A stretch of DNA of 64,000 nt from Kazachstania africana CBS 2517 (taxonomy: Eukaryota; Ascomycota; Saccharomycetes; Saccharomycetales; Saccharomycetaceae), in assembly GCF_000304475.1 (NCBI RefSeq), contig NC_018943.1:248001-312000 (forward strand), in the 5' to 3' direction. A model generated the notes under the pieces. It was not told the origin of the DNA and made no database searches. It was given only the letters and a program-made list of their open reading frames with translations. Made by a program: the position numbers and the translations under genes. Positions 20,829 through 30,528 of this stretch are shown here, in pieces; position 1 is the stretch's first letter; each line of letters starts with the position of its first letter.

Positions 20829-21500
20829 ATGAACATTTCAATTACCCCAAATACTACTCTAGAGGAAACACAGAATATTGAGGCAGTTGCAGATGTTTTA
20901 TCGAAGGCTTTTAAAGGAGTCCCAGGCGATGATTATTTCGTTCACAAATTTAATAACATCCCATTGACCGTTCCTCTGGATGAAGCTAAAGTAAAAGAAC
21001 TACGATTGGGGACAGTAAGTTTCTTCAAGGGCCAAGGCGCAGAGATCATACAGGCAAATAACTTTGATGCAGTGGCCATTTGGCAAACGCCGGACGTCAC
21101 AATCACTGCAGGGGAAGTTTCAGATCAAGGATTCAATGAAAAGTATATACAAATGGTGAAAAGGGCAGTACGCAAGGTTATACCTGACGAGATGAAACGT
21201 TACTACCTTTTTATGATAGGAAGAGATCCAAATGGTGTCACAAAGGGATCTGTCAGATCGATTTTCGAGTACTACAAGAACAGAGCCGACATTGAGAATT
21301 CCGCTATCTACTTGGAATCCATCAGTGAAGCAGCAAAGAGTGTCTACGAGTATTTTGGTTTCAAGAACTATCTGACATTTCAAGTTGGCGTCGGCGAAGT
21401 CAACTCGCTGGGAAAGCAGGACCCACAGGGGAAAGGATTCACCATGTACCTCATGGTGTACCACAAAGATGCAGACTCCGTGTTGAACTCATTACCATAG
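20829..21500 (+). CDS. GNAT-like acetyltransferase-fold protein, copy 2
   Basis: The 223-aa product is a tandem paralogue of the preceding gene. The C-terminal halves are nearly collinear (YYLFMIGRDPNGVTKGSVRS, VYEYFGFKNY, YLMVYHKDAD), while the first 100 residues are much less similar, so the duplication is old or the N-terminal half evolves quickly. The nucleotide sequence is slightly more GC-rich than in copy 1. The same degenerate acetyl-CoA loop is seen. The distribution of this family and its substrate are unknown to me. Confidence 0.7.
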   Translation: MNISITPNTTLEETQNIEAVADVLSKAFKGVPGDDYFVHKFNNIPLTVPLDEAKVKELRLGTVSFFKGQGAEIIQANNFDAVAIWQTPDVTITAGEVSDQGFNEKYIQMVKRAVRKVIPDEMKRYYLFMIGRDPNGVTKGSVRSIFEYYKNRADIENSAIYLESISEAAKSVYEYFGFKNYLTFQVGVGEVNSLGKQDPQGKGFTMYLMVYHKDADSVLNSLP

Positions 21501-22109
21501 TCAATAGCAAGCGTTATGTAGAAATCGACTTATATATAATAATGCATGCAACCCTACTTTTCTGCGCCATTTTAGTATGTGGTGTACCGTCAGGGTTCGT
21601 GTCAAACTATATATTTTCTCAAATAATGGATTCTCTCACAAGCCGAGTTTCTAAGAGTTTCCCCTATCAAAATTAATGATACAGCAAACGAAAAATGAAG
21701 ATAAAAATAAAAGCGGTACACTTGTTATTGAAAGTTCAGGAACAGTTCCCTGCTTCATTGGTTCATCGTATCGTATTTCCTACACTGGCTCTATTCTGAA
21801 TAGACAACGTCGAAATCAATTGTCGCTTTAAAACTGTTTTAAATCAAGTTTAAGGAGTCTTTGTTTTGATTTGATCCCACTTCCAAGAAATATTACGTTA
21901 GTTCAAGTTAATTTCTTCAACAACGTCTCTAATTCTAAAGAAATTCGTTATTTATTTTCATTGCTAACATATTTCTCGATACCCCATCTGCGATCTTTGT
22001 TATTGATTCATCTTCCCATTCGTTATTGTATCATATTTGGTAAAACTTACTTTTTTGTCTGATCCTTCAAAACTGACTAGTCTTCCAACATAATTTCAAT
22101 ATATCCAGG
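21501..22109. other. Intergenic, GNAT copy 2 to RTS1
   Basis: 609 bp without a supported gene. It is T-rich towards RTS1 and probably includes a long RTS1 leader. Confidence 0.45.
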
Positions 22110-24242
22110 ATGATGCGTGGTTTCAAACAAAAACTTATAAAGAAAACTACTGGTTCTTCCTCAAGTTCGAAAAAGAAGGACAAAGAGAAGGAAAAAGAAA
22201 GAACTTTCACAGCTTCAAACCCTTCAACTAGTAGTAATAGTACCACTGCCTCTTCATCGCATGCTTCGAGAAAAGCTTCACTTGAAACACAGAAACGTTC
22301 ATCGTCAGAAAGAATAAGGACTCCCACAGGTTCTAATGGTACTAGCACAGATCCTACAAGCCATCATAAGAAAAATACTAGTTCGAACTCTTCTTCGAAA
22401 GCGAAGTCAAGTTCATCAAAATCGAAAAGCACTTCAGATACAGAAAACGTCAAGAGATCACCTTCCACAAATTCTCAGCCTACCACTCCTATAGTCACTG
22501 TAACAGATGAATACGCAGACTCAAATAAGAACAAATCATCTCCTTCTTCTTCGCAACCAACTTTTATTGGCGCAGCTGCCGCTGTAGCCCCTTTATCCCC
22601 CCAGCAAGTGTCTCCTCCAATGAATACTATGTCACCAAATAATAATCAGGGCATCGAGATTCCAAGATCATCACATTCTTTTGAAAAATTACCAACTCCA
22701 ACTAAATTAAACACAGAACCAGATGTTGATTTGATAAAAACACCTCAACGTCATTCTTCATCTCGTTTTGAAGCATCCAGATATACACAGATAACAAAGT
22801 TACCTAGTTTCGATGATGTTTCCCCAGAGGAAAAAATTCCCCTTTTCATGGCTAAAGTGGATCAATGCAATATAATGTTCGATTTCAATGACCCAAGTTT
22901 TGATATTCAAGGAAAAGAAATTAAAAGATTCGCATTGCAGGAATTGATTGAGTTTATTATTACGAATAGGTTCACTTATACAAATGAAATGTACCTCCAT
23001 ATGGTAAACATGTTTAAAATTAATTTATTTAGACCTATCCCGCCACCGGTCAATCCAGTAGGCGATATTTATGATCCTGATGAAGATGAACCCGTTAATG
23101 AGTTAGCATGGCCTCATATGCAATTGGTCTATGAGTTATTCTTAAGGTTTGTTGAATCGCCAGACTTCAACCATCAAATTGCAAAACAATATATAGATCA
23201 AAATTTTATCTTAAGACTGCTAGAATTATTTGATAGCGAAGATATCAGAGAGAGAGATTGTTTGAAGACAACTTTGCACAGAATCTATGGTAAATTCTTA
23301 AGTCTTAGAAGTTTCATTCGTCGATCAATTAACAACATTTTCTTACAATTTGTGTATGAAACAGAGAGATTCAACGGTGTTGCAGAGTTATTAGAAATTC
23401 TAGGTTCCATTATCAATGGGTTTGCTCTACCGCTAAAGGAAGAACATAAAATATTTCTAATCAGAGTTCTTCTACCCTTACACAAAGTGCGTTCCCTCTC
23501 ACTATACCATCCACAACTAGCATATTGTATAGTCCAATTCCTAGAAAAAGAACCTCTGTTAACTGAAGAAGTAGTGATGGGGCTCTTACGGTACTGGCCC
23601 AAGACAAATTCTACAAAAGAAATAATGTTTCTGAATGAGATAGAAGATATTTTTGAAGTTATTGAACCTTTGGAATTTATCAAGATCGAAGTTCCATTAT
23701 TTGTACAACTTGCCAAGTGTATCTCATCATCACATTTCCAAGTTGCTGAAAAAGTTTTGAGCTATTGGAACAATGAATATTTTCTAAATTTATGCATCGA
23801 AAATGCAGAAGTTATATTACCTATTATTTTCCCAGCATTGTATGAATTAACATCACAGTTAGAATTGGATTCGCCGATGTTGAATGGTAATAACAATGGT
23901 AATTCTAGCAGTAGCACCAGTTTATCAGATCCATATATGCTTGTTGAGCAGGCTATAAACTCTGGTTCGTGGAATAAAGCAATTCATGCAATGGCCTTCA
24001 AGGCTTTGAAAATCTTTTTAGAAACTAATCCAGTATTATATGAAAATTGCAATGCGTTATATTTGTCAAGTATGAAAGAGAACGAAGAAAGAAAAAATCA
24101 ACGTGAGAAACAATGGCAAGATCTGGAAGCTTATGTTAATAATTTGCAAATTAACGACGATACTGATGTGACTCGGGATTCAGATTCTAGTACAATACAC
24201 CCAATGGAAATGTTGAATGATATTGAAGAAGATATAAATTAG
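22110..24242 (+). CDS. RTS1: PP2A B' (B56) regulatory subunit
   Basis: The 710-aa product begins [20 protein letters not shown], as in yeast Rts1. A Ser/Lys/Thr-rich disordered region of about 200 residues follows. The B56 domain spans roughly residues 230-640 (ARQHS-type [15 protein letters not shown], then [60 protein letters not shown]). Rts1 directs PP2A to centromeric shugoshin, the bud neck and cell-size control. The domain is very highly conserved while the N-terminal part is repetitive. Its scaffold partner TPD3 is in the same window. Confidence 0.97.
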   Translation: MMRGFKQKLIKKTTGSSSSSKKKDKEKEKERTFTASNPSTSSNSTTASSSHASRKASLETQKRSSSERIRTPTGSNGTSTDPTSHHKKNTSSNSSSKAKSSSSKSKSTSDTENVKRSPSTNSQPTTPIVTVTDEYADSNKNKSSPSSSQPTFIGAAAAVAPLSPQQVSPPMNTMSPNNNQGIEIPRSSHSFEKLPTPTKLNTEPDVDLIKTPQRHSSSRFEASRYTQITKLPSFDDVSPEEKIPLFMAKVDQCNIMFDFNDPSFDIQGKEIKRFALQELIEFIITNRFTYTNEMYLHMVNMFKINLFRPIPPPVNPVGDIYDPDEDEPVNELAWPHMQLVYELFLRFVESPDFNHQIAKQYIDQNFILRLLELFDSEDIRERDCLKTTLHRIYGKFLSLRSFIRRSINNIFLQFVYETERFNGVAELLEILGSIINGFALPLKEEHKIFLIRVLLPLHKVRSLSLYHPQLAYCIVQFLEKEPLLTEEVVMGLLRYWPKTNSTKEIMFLNEIEDIFEVIEPLEFIKIEVPLFVQLAKCISSSHFQVAEKVLSYWNNEYFLNLCIENAEVILPIIFPALYELTSQLELDSPMLNGNNNGNSSSSTSLSDPYMLVEQAINSGSWNKAIHAMAFKALKIFLETNPVLYENCNALYLSSMKENEERKNQREKQWQDLEAYVNNLQINDDTDVTRDSDSSTIHPMEMLNDIEEDIN

Positions 24243-24561
24243 CACGCTTTATATAGAAAAAATTACATCTACTGCAGAGAATAACAAACTGTAATGACAT
24301 CAGTAATGATAACAATGTATAGTTTTATGCTTCCATATAGATATAGTGATAAAGCATAATGTACATAATTAGATATACAAATTTTGAAAATAAATAACTC
24401 AATCCATGTAGGTGAATCTCATCCATTTTCTCTAGCTTTTTTCTTAATATGTAGGTTCAGAACTTTTCCATTTTATGTAAATGTAATACAAACTTAGTGA
24501 TCAAGACTAGAGAAGTACAGAACATTAGCGTTAACACAATAGGCCCATCAATGCCCACAGA
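24243..24561. other. Intergenic, RTS1 to PET127
   Basis: AT-rich 319-bp gap with the RTS1 3' end and PET127 promoter. ERP4, which lies between them in S. cerevisiae, is absent. Nothing else seen. Confidence 0.45.
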
Positions 24562-26715
24562 ATGTACATTCATGCGCTAAAAACCCAAAAAACTGGTAGG
24601 AAGAAATTTTCTGTGTTTGTAGGTCTTAGTGCTGGTAAAAGGAGGAAGAGTACCTCAAAACAAGTTGTAACCCACAACAGCAAAAACAATAACAAATACG
24701 TCAACTTAGAGCAAGTGTTCGAGGATTCAAAAAGTCGAAGTGTTAATAAATTGATTGTACCTGATATAATTAGAGCTAAGTCAACCCATTTTACACTGAT
24801 TCCAAAGGATGTCATAGCAGAATCTGTAGTTCCCGAACCTGATCCAAACACAAATGAACCGGTATCACATCCTCCTGAATTGGCCTTTCAATTAAACAAA
24901 ATATTGTACCAACCAACTACTCTTCATTTACTACAAGATCAAAGATCTGGCGTGTATAACTTTGATCCAAAGCTCGAGAAGATTACTCCAAATTTTTTGA
25001 AATGTCGAGTTTTTAGCAATGACAAAAGGGTACCTTTCTTCCTAACTCCACACAAGGATAGCAGCCTACTAGCAGTTGCTAAAAAATTCGACAAACGGTA
25101 TGTCTCTTCCACAAGTTCAATGACCTCGATTTTATCGCAGCTACATTTTCTTGTTTCGAACTTCAGGAAATTAAATATTACTGACTCTTCCATTTCGAAG
25201 AACTTTCCTCAAAAACAATGTGATTTTACCACTGCTGCACAATTCCCAGCGTCAATAATTCTACGAAAAAAGCCAGATGGAATAATATCAATCGACTCAG
25301 ATAAAACATTAGATAGAGAAATTATTTTATCGATCTTGGGTCATTCATTGGAAGATTTTTTGACGAAGAAAAGAGAAAATGACAAGAATGCCTCTTATCA
25401 TTATATGAAGATTGATGCTTTCATGCTGAGGTCGCAATTGGATGCTTATGATTCCAAACTTCCTGGTTCAGGAATTTTTGATTTGAAAACTAGAGCTGTT
25501 ACGGCAATAAGGCACGACTTATCCTATGTAGAAAGTAATAACAATTTCACAGGATATGAGATAGATAAAGTATACGGAAAGTTTGAGTCCTTAGAGCGAG
25601 AGTATTTTGAACTAATCAGATCAACCCTTCTCAAATATGCTCTACAGGCCAGAATTGGCAATATGGACGGTATTTTCGTTGCTTATCACAATATATCAAA
25701 AATGTTTGGTTTCCAGTATTTACCATTGGAGGAGCTGGATTATATTATACACTCTAGTATCGATTCAAATTTCGCACATAGACTTAATAGAAAAGAATCG
25801 GACCTTAAAATGATATTTGGAGATCTTGGTTACATTTTACATTATCAAAGAAAGGAGAGGGAGATTGCCAGTAAAATTGCAGCTACTGAGTTTAAAATTT
25901 CTCTAATGTTATTGAAACATATCCTTTCTTATATTGAAAAGCAGTTTGACAATAAATTTCACCCCTCTGACACTTGGAATAACTGCAAAGTAATGATAAA
26001 GACAGAGAAAGCAAAGAGAAAAATGCGTAATGGTCAAATTATACATTACCCTGTCCTCAAGGTAATTGCAGTACCTCTTGCAAGTGACTACGAAGATCAG
26101 CAAATAATCTCATCTGGCTCTACAAATGACATGATCGTTGATCAAATTCAGCAGTACAATGCCAAAATCAGGAAAGATGCAACCTCCAGATTTTTCAAAG
26201 AGAAGGCAGTGGGCCTGGAGATTAGATTATTACATAAATTAGCGCATCATCCTGATGCATCGAAACTTCCTTCATTTTTGATTTCGAATAAAGAACTTCT
26301 TACGACCGAACAGATAGAGCGTATAAAGGATATCCTGAGTAAAAATTATTATCCAACTGTTCCAACACATAAATCTCCAAATTTTTTTGATCCCAGCGAC
26401 ATCGATATGTGGGAAGTGAATGTGACGATGACACCAATAGATAATTTACAAGAGCTACAAGACATTTATATTCAATATAATACGACCAAAACTAAGGCTC
26501 TTGAAAGCCAAAGTCTTGTTGTTGATAGATTTTCAGATTTAAATCAAGTATCCACAATCGACAAAGAAATTACAGAAATATTACGGAATCTGAGCCATTC
26601 GAAGAAACTGGAAAACGAGCCAAGTAAATATCAAGGTGTATTGCGGGCTTATTCGTTAAAGGGCCTCAGAAGAACAAAAAAAAATTCGAAGCAAAAAATT
26701 ATGTGGAATGACTGA
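24562..26715 (+). CDS. PET127: Mitochondrial RNA-processing factor Pet127
   Basis: The 717-aa product (about 800 in S. cerevisiae) starts at the ATG at 24562 and has a basic, Ser/Lys-rich N-terminus suited to mitochondrial import. The Pet127 family body is recognisable around AYDSKLPGSGIFDLKTRAVTAIRHD (residues about 295-320) and YFELIRSTLLKYALQARIGNMDGIFVAYHN. This Pet127 core has been likened to PD-(D/E)XK nucleases. Pet127 is an inner-membrane-associated protein required for 5' trimming of mitochondrial mRNAs and of the RNase P RNA. Position after RTS1 agrees with YOR014W-YOR017W. Motif-level detail is from memory. Confidence 0.87.
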   Translation: MYIHALKTQKTGRKKFSVFVGLSAGKRRKSTSKQVVTHNSKNNNKYVNLEQVFEDSKSRSVNKLIVPDIIRAKSTHFTLIPKDVIAESVVPEPDPNTNEPVSHPPELAFQLNKILYQPTTLHLLQDQRSGVYNFDPKLEKITPNFLKCRVFSNDKRVPFFLTPHKDSSLLAVAKKFDKRYVSSTSSMTSILSQLHFLVSNFRKLNITDSSISKNFPQKQCDFTTAAQFPASIILRKKPDGIISIDSDKTLDREIILSILGHSLEDFLTKKRENDKNASYHYMKIDAFMLRSQLDAYDSKLPGSGIFDLKTRAVTAIRHDLSYVESNNNFTGYEIDKVYGKFESLEREYFELIRSTLLKYALQARIGNMDGIFVAYHNISKMFGFQYLPLEELDYIIHSSIDSNFAHRLNRKESDLKMIFGDLGYILHYQRKEREIASKIAATEFKISLMLLKHILSYIEKQFDNKFHPSDTWNNCKVMIKTEKAKRKMRNGQIIHYPVLKVIAVPLASDYEDQQIISSGSTNDMIVDQIQQYNAKIRKDATSRFFKEKAVGLEIRLLHKLAHHPDASKLPSFLISNKELLTTEQIERIKDILSKNYYPTVPTHKSPNFFDPSDIDMWEVNVTMTPIDNLQELQDIYIQYNTTKTKALESQSLVVDRFSDLNQVSTIDKEITEILRNLSHSKKLENEPSKYQGVLRAYSLKGLRRTKKNSKQKIMWND

Positions 26716-27849
26716 GATTTCATATATTCAGAACATTCTGATATCTCGTAATATCAAGCCACTGTGATGCATACCAGTTACTAGTATATGTATATGGGTT
26801 TTCAATGCTGTAGCCCATCTATTTGTCATTCAACTAGGAATTCTGAACTGCGAAAAGAACTTAAGAAGAAAGCGTTTGGAAATAACAGCTATAGCTTTTG
26901 CACCTATGAAAGGCAGCAATCCTATATTATAGGATTCATGCAAAGATAACTGTTCTGAGTAGTAACGTGAAAATTGACCTGTGCAAAAGTACTTTATATA
27001 AATATGGTTGACTTGCCAGACCCTCGCCATGCACTCGATATCTCTTACATATTAAGACAGTTATTTCATTGGCTCTAATGCGTGTCATCATTATGTATCC
27101 TTATGGGAAAATTGCATACCAAACTAAGATTTGTTGTAGCTTGATCTAATATTATGTAAAATTATATTCCAATTCGTTGCCTTCTGATATGTTTTTCTTA
27201 CTTTATATGTTCAGTTGTCAAAGGTGCTATCTTCTTTTCATGAAAACGAAAACAGCAGAAAATAACTTAGGGAATGTAATTATCACAGTGTTAGTATATT
27301 CCAATAAGTTTTATTTCCTGTCATGCTTTTCCTCCAAACATCTATTGAAAGATTAATCATCTGTCATATTGCGGAAAATGGAAAAGCGGAATAACTCCAG
27401 AAGGGCCCCTTTATGTACTACCGCTTATAAGAGTCTCTATTTTGCATCAAAGTAGCTGAAAACTATGTATCACGGTAATTCTAAGTTTGTAATGCCACTT
27501 CTGTCCCTTTGCTTTCCTTGAATCTTGAAAAAATCGAGTAAGATGACACATATAATTATTTTGATATATTAGCAAACGTCCTTTTCGCCTTTAGCATATA
27601 AACCGAGTTGAGCTGTTCTATAACTGTCATGATATCTATATTTCTACCAGTAATTTCACTGGTAATAGCCAATGCTGGCATCCTTTCCGAGGATAGGCTT
27701 TTATCTAGGCAAAAACAATCAACAACCCTAAAGGTGGCATAATGTTATATCTTAGCTCAGTTTTTTTAACGTTATAGATGAGTCTGGATATAAAAAAATG
27801 GTGATTCCGAGGATAATGGTACGTACTCATAGACTGTTTCCCTACTTAA
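26716..27849. other. Long intergenic stretch between PET127 and the LTR
   Basis: About 1.1 kb without a supported gene. It holds a 9-bp perfect inverted repeat with a 1-nt centre at 26918-26936 and a 37-aa ORF with a signal-peptide-like start at 27629-27742. Reading frames on both strands are short and compositionally random. Confidence 0.5.
27629..27742 (+). other. 37-aa ORF with signal-peptide-like N-terminus
   Basis: The ATG at 27629 opens MISIFLPVISLVIANAGILS and continues for 17 charged or polar residues to TAA at 27740. A TATA-like GCATATAAA lies about 35 bp upstream. It could be a small secreted peptide, the stub of a degraded secretory gene, or chance. No homologue is recognised. Confidence 0.2.
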
Positions 27850-28250
27850 TGTTGTAACATAGACTGGGCAACTACAACATTAAGCTCTAAATTCCTGTGA
27901 CTGTTTTCCCAGAATCAAAACCTAGACACCCGCTGTCCAATCTATTAAATTAAATATTTCACATTATTGATTTTGATTGAATATTAGTGAAAACTTTTCA
28001 TAGACGCAACTTTTGTCATCTTGAAGAATTCCACACTATAAAAAGGAATTCTTCGTCATATTTGTTCTTAATCTTTTATCTTACTTTATAATTATATATA
28101 AAAAAAGAGACAAACCATTTGATACGCTTTTAGCTATAGTTATACGATCAGATCGATTTCCACGCTCTCTGTCCCTGAATTAGAATATACACCAGCGGTG
28201 TCATATTCCCCCTGTGTTATCTGTCTTGTTACCGTATTGAACTTACAATA
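27850..28250 (+). mobile_element. Solo LTR of a Ty3/gypsy-type (sigma-like) retrotransposon
   Basis: A 401-bp element begins TGTTGTA and ends TACAATA, an inverted terminal repeat with one mismatch. It is flanked by a perfect 5-bp direct repeat CTTAA (27845-27849 and 28251-28255), the expected target-site duplication. A TATA box (CTATAAAAAGG, near 28037) lies inside a 10-bp inverted repeat (28023-28032 with 28045-28054). The element ends 16 nt upstream of a tRNA-Thr gene. Ty3 integrates at RNA polymerase III start sites and its LTRs begin TGTTGTAT, so terminal sequence, duplication length and position all agree. No internal domain remains. Confidence 0.8.
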
Positions 28251-28266
28251 CTTAAAAGCAAGATAA

Positions 28267-28339
28267 GCTTCTATGGCCAAGTTGGTAAGGCGCCACACTA
28301 GTAATGTGGAGATCATCAGTTCGACTCTGGTTGGAAGCA
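28267..28339 (+). tRNA. tT(AGU): tRNA-Thr (AGT anticodon)
   Basis: A 73-nt cloverleaf with acceptor GCTTCTA paired to TGGAAGC plus discriminator A. The D arm contains GGCCAAGTTGGTAAGGC, the anticodon loop CTAGTAA reads AGT, and the T arm is ATCAG-TTCGACT-CTGGT. It differs from the S. cerevisiae tRNA-Thr(AGU) mainly in the T arm. There is no intron. A run of seven T (28340-28346) follows as the polymerase III terminator. Confidence 0.97.
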
Positions 28340-28346
28340 TTTTTTT
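28340..28346 (+). terminator. RNA polymerase III T7 terminator of tRNA-Thr
   Basis: Seven consecutive T immediately after the discriminator base. Confidence 0.85.
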
Positions 28347-28590
28347 ATATTTTCCTCATTATGCTGTTATTCGGACGAGAAGGTTTAGATATTATAAGTC
28401 CGAGTACACAACATCAAATAAGTTGAGCTACTATAATTTATCGTATCTATTGATAGCCGGAGTCAAATTATAGCTAAAATGAGTACTTAATAAGCGTAAA
28501 ACATATTTGAAACAAATTTTTTTTTCATTTTCATTTATATGAATGCATTATATGAGGTATTTTTATATTTTCATTAGTGCAGTTGCTTAC

Positions 28591-29802
28591 TCATCGACTG
28601 CTGTTATTTTCTGTACCTGCACCATTCTGTAGATTTTGAAAACTGCTTATTTCGACAGCATTATCTTTGACTTGCATATCAGATGATATTTTTTCCAGCA
28701 TTGAAATAAGCAAGGACTTTTTAACACTTGTCTTTCTTTCTGGAGACCCGGCAAAATGCATATGCTTTCTTATGCGCTGATATGTGTCATCTATAGAAGT
28801 ACACATCTTGGTATGTGGAGACCTTCCAGATCCAACGGAAGGGCTATTTTCTTTAGGGTTTTCTAGTGGCATGCAATTTTCACTGCGATTGAGTGGTTCA
28901 TTCAATACAGTGAGTTTCGATTCTGCCTCAAGGCGGAAGTCCTCCTTTCTAGTCTCTGACACTGCTGTTGATATTGAATTTAGATGATGCGTTTCTGGGG
29001 TAGTCCCTGTGTGAGCGGTATTTTTTGTTACTGCATGTGTACGGCGAACATGATTGTCGTTATGGTCATTAGTTAAGTCAGTGAAAGGCCCATCCCTATA
29101 TGGGACAGGTGTTCCGTTTGTTATGGGGCTTCCGATTCTAGCTTGCTTTTCAGCTTTCAATGTACTTATTGTCCTTAAGGAATGATCTAATAATATTTTG
29201 GTTTCATTGTAATCCCTTTCCAAAAGATTGTACTTGAGTTGCCAAGAGTCGACGCTTTCCCGTAGCATATTAACAGTATTCTCTAATGATTGAATTCTAT
29301 TAGCCTTACGTTCTCTATAAGCCCGTTGAGCTTCTCTGTTTTGTTTCCTCCTTCTAGCAGTGGAATCAACCTTCTTAGACCCATTATTTAAAGGTATAGA
29401 GTGGGTGGGGCTGTTACTATCCGAGTTTTCATTACTATCTGTAGTAGCGTCTGATGCACTCCCATTCTTATACTTGTTTCCATGTGCCAATGTACTGGAA
29501 AGTCCTCTGGATCTATCTAATTCATTCATATTAATTTTCGATAGCGAATGTAATGAAGACTCTGGTAGCGGTAATGTTTGGTTAGGTAATTTAGAGCGAG
29601 CCGCTGAACCCGTAGTTCTGCTGGAAGTACTGGAAAGTTGATTCAAATCTCTTGACATATGTATGATGTTTTTGTTATTGACCGATAAATCCTTAAGGTT
29701 GTCACCACTAATCATCTTTTCGATGCCTGTACTATTCTGAGAATTACTAAATCCTAGTTCTATTTCGTTAACTCTTGGCTTTAGTCGTTGAGTTGTTAGC
29801 AT
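28591..29802 (-). CDS. YAP7: bZIP transcription factor of the Yap family
   Basis: The 403-aa product has a basic-zipper at roughly residues 147-205: RRRKQNREAQRAYRERKANR, then leucine heptads SLENTVNMLRESVDSW. NxxAQRAYRxRK is the Yap-type basic region. The flanks are Ser/Thr/Asn-rich. No Yap1-type C-terminal Cys-rich domain is seen. Synteny with MDM38 (YOL027C) directly downstream identifies the YAP7 position. S. cerevisiae Yap7 is a Tup1-recruiting repressor of the nitric oxide dioxygenase gene YHB1. This protein is considerably longer than S. cerevisiae Yap7 (about 245 aa). Confidence 0.82.
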   Translation of the reverse strand: MLTTQRLKPRVNEIELGFSNSQNSTGIEKMISGDNLKDLSVNNKNIIHMSRDLNQLSSTSSRTTGSAARSKLPNQTLPLPESSLHSLSKINMNELDRSRGLSSTLAHGNKYKNGSASDATTDSNENSDSNSPTHSIPLNNGSKKVDSTARRRKQNREAQRAYRERKANRIQSLENTVNMLRESVDSWQLKYNLLERDYNETKILLDHSLRTISTLKAEKQARIGSPITNGTPVPYRDGPFTDLTNDHNDNHVRRTHAVTKNTAHTGTTPETHHLNSISTAVSETRKEDFRLEAESKLTVLNEPLNRSENCMPLENPKENSPSVGSGRSPHTKMCTSIDDTYQRIRKHMHFAGSPERKTSVKKSLLISMLEKISSDMQVKDNAVEISSFQNLQNGAGTENNSSR

Positions 29803-30528
29803 TATTTTTATATTCAGAAAACACTACTAATCTTTTAGAAATTGACAAGTAATTGTAGGTAATTTTTTAAAATCAGCACGTTTCTTTTCGTAAAATTAAT
29901 AAGCAGAGACAATTGCTTTTTTAAAAGGTTTGTTATTGATTTGTATGGCTGATATCTTTCTAAAATAGAGAAAATAAAATCGGCCAATTGGGCAAATTAC
30001 ACTACAAAATAGGCTGTTTTCGACAGGAAACGTGATTACAAGCTCACAACACAGTATAAAAATTCTGTTCCATTTATATCTAGCAATACCCATGAAAAGG
30101 AACAAAAAAAGATAAAAAGGCAACGTAGAGGAAAAGTCAGTCAGATAGGCACACTCCCATATCATAGGCGCAGAAAATGGGTTACTGCTCACTTTGACTA
30201 AGCGATTGGTAAGCAAATTTCGTCGATAGAACCGTTAAATTACAAGCTTTTTTGATATAAAGGACTATGGGGGTGTCACTTTTTTTCTGACCGACAGAAA
30301 TCTTCGAGAAATAGGCACACTGAAAAAACAAAATATCGCTCAATACAAATTTTTCCCTCCGCTTTTTCTCTCAGACCTGCGTTCCTGATGACTAAGCGCA
30401 TCTGGAGATGACGTAAATAGTGCCGCGGTTGCACAAAAGATGAGTACACGGGACAAAGCCAGTGCATACAGTACATAATTTTGGAAAGAATAGAGTATGA
30501 GATATATAAGTTGGTGCTATTGTACTAT
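29803..30528. other. Intergenic, YAP7 promoter and MDM38 3' region
   Basis: 726 bp with no supported gene. A 106-codon TTG-initiated frame on the minus strand looks like chance. A TGACGTAA motif near 30408 resembles a bZIP (CRE/Yap-type) site and could serve autoregulation of YAP7, but I have no support beyond the match. Confidence 0.4.

Noticed and set aside
27850..27880. TGTTGTA...TACAACA within 30 bp, at first read as a tiny inverted repeat.
   Set aside because: The longer span to 28250 has a perfect target duplication, so the first TGTTGTA is the LTR start and the inner TACAACA is incidental.
29896..30216. 106-codon minus-strand frame upstream of YAP7.
   Set aside because: It starts only with TTG, has random hydrophobic/Cys composition, and lies in a promoter region.
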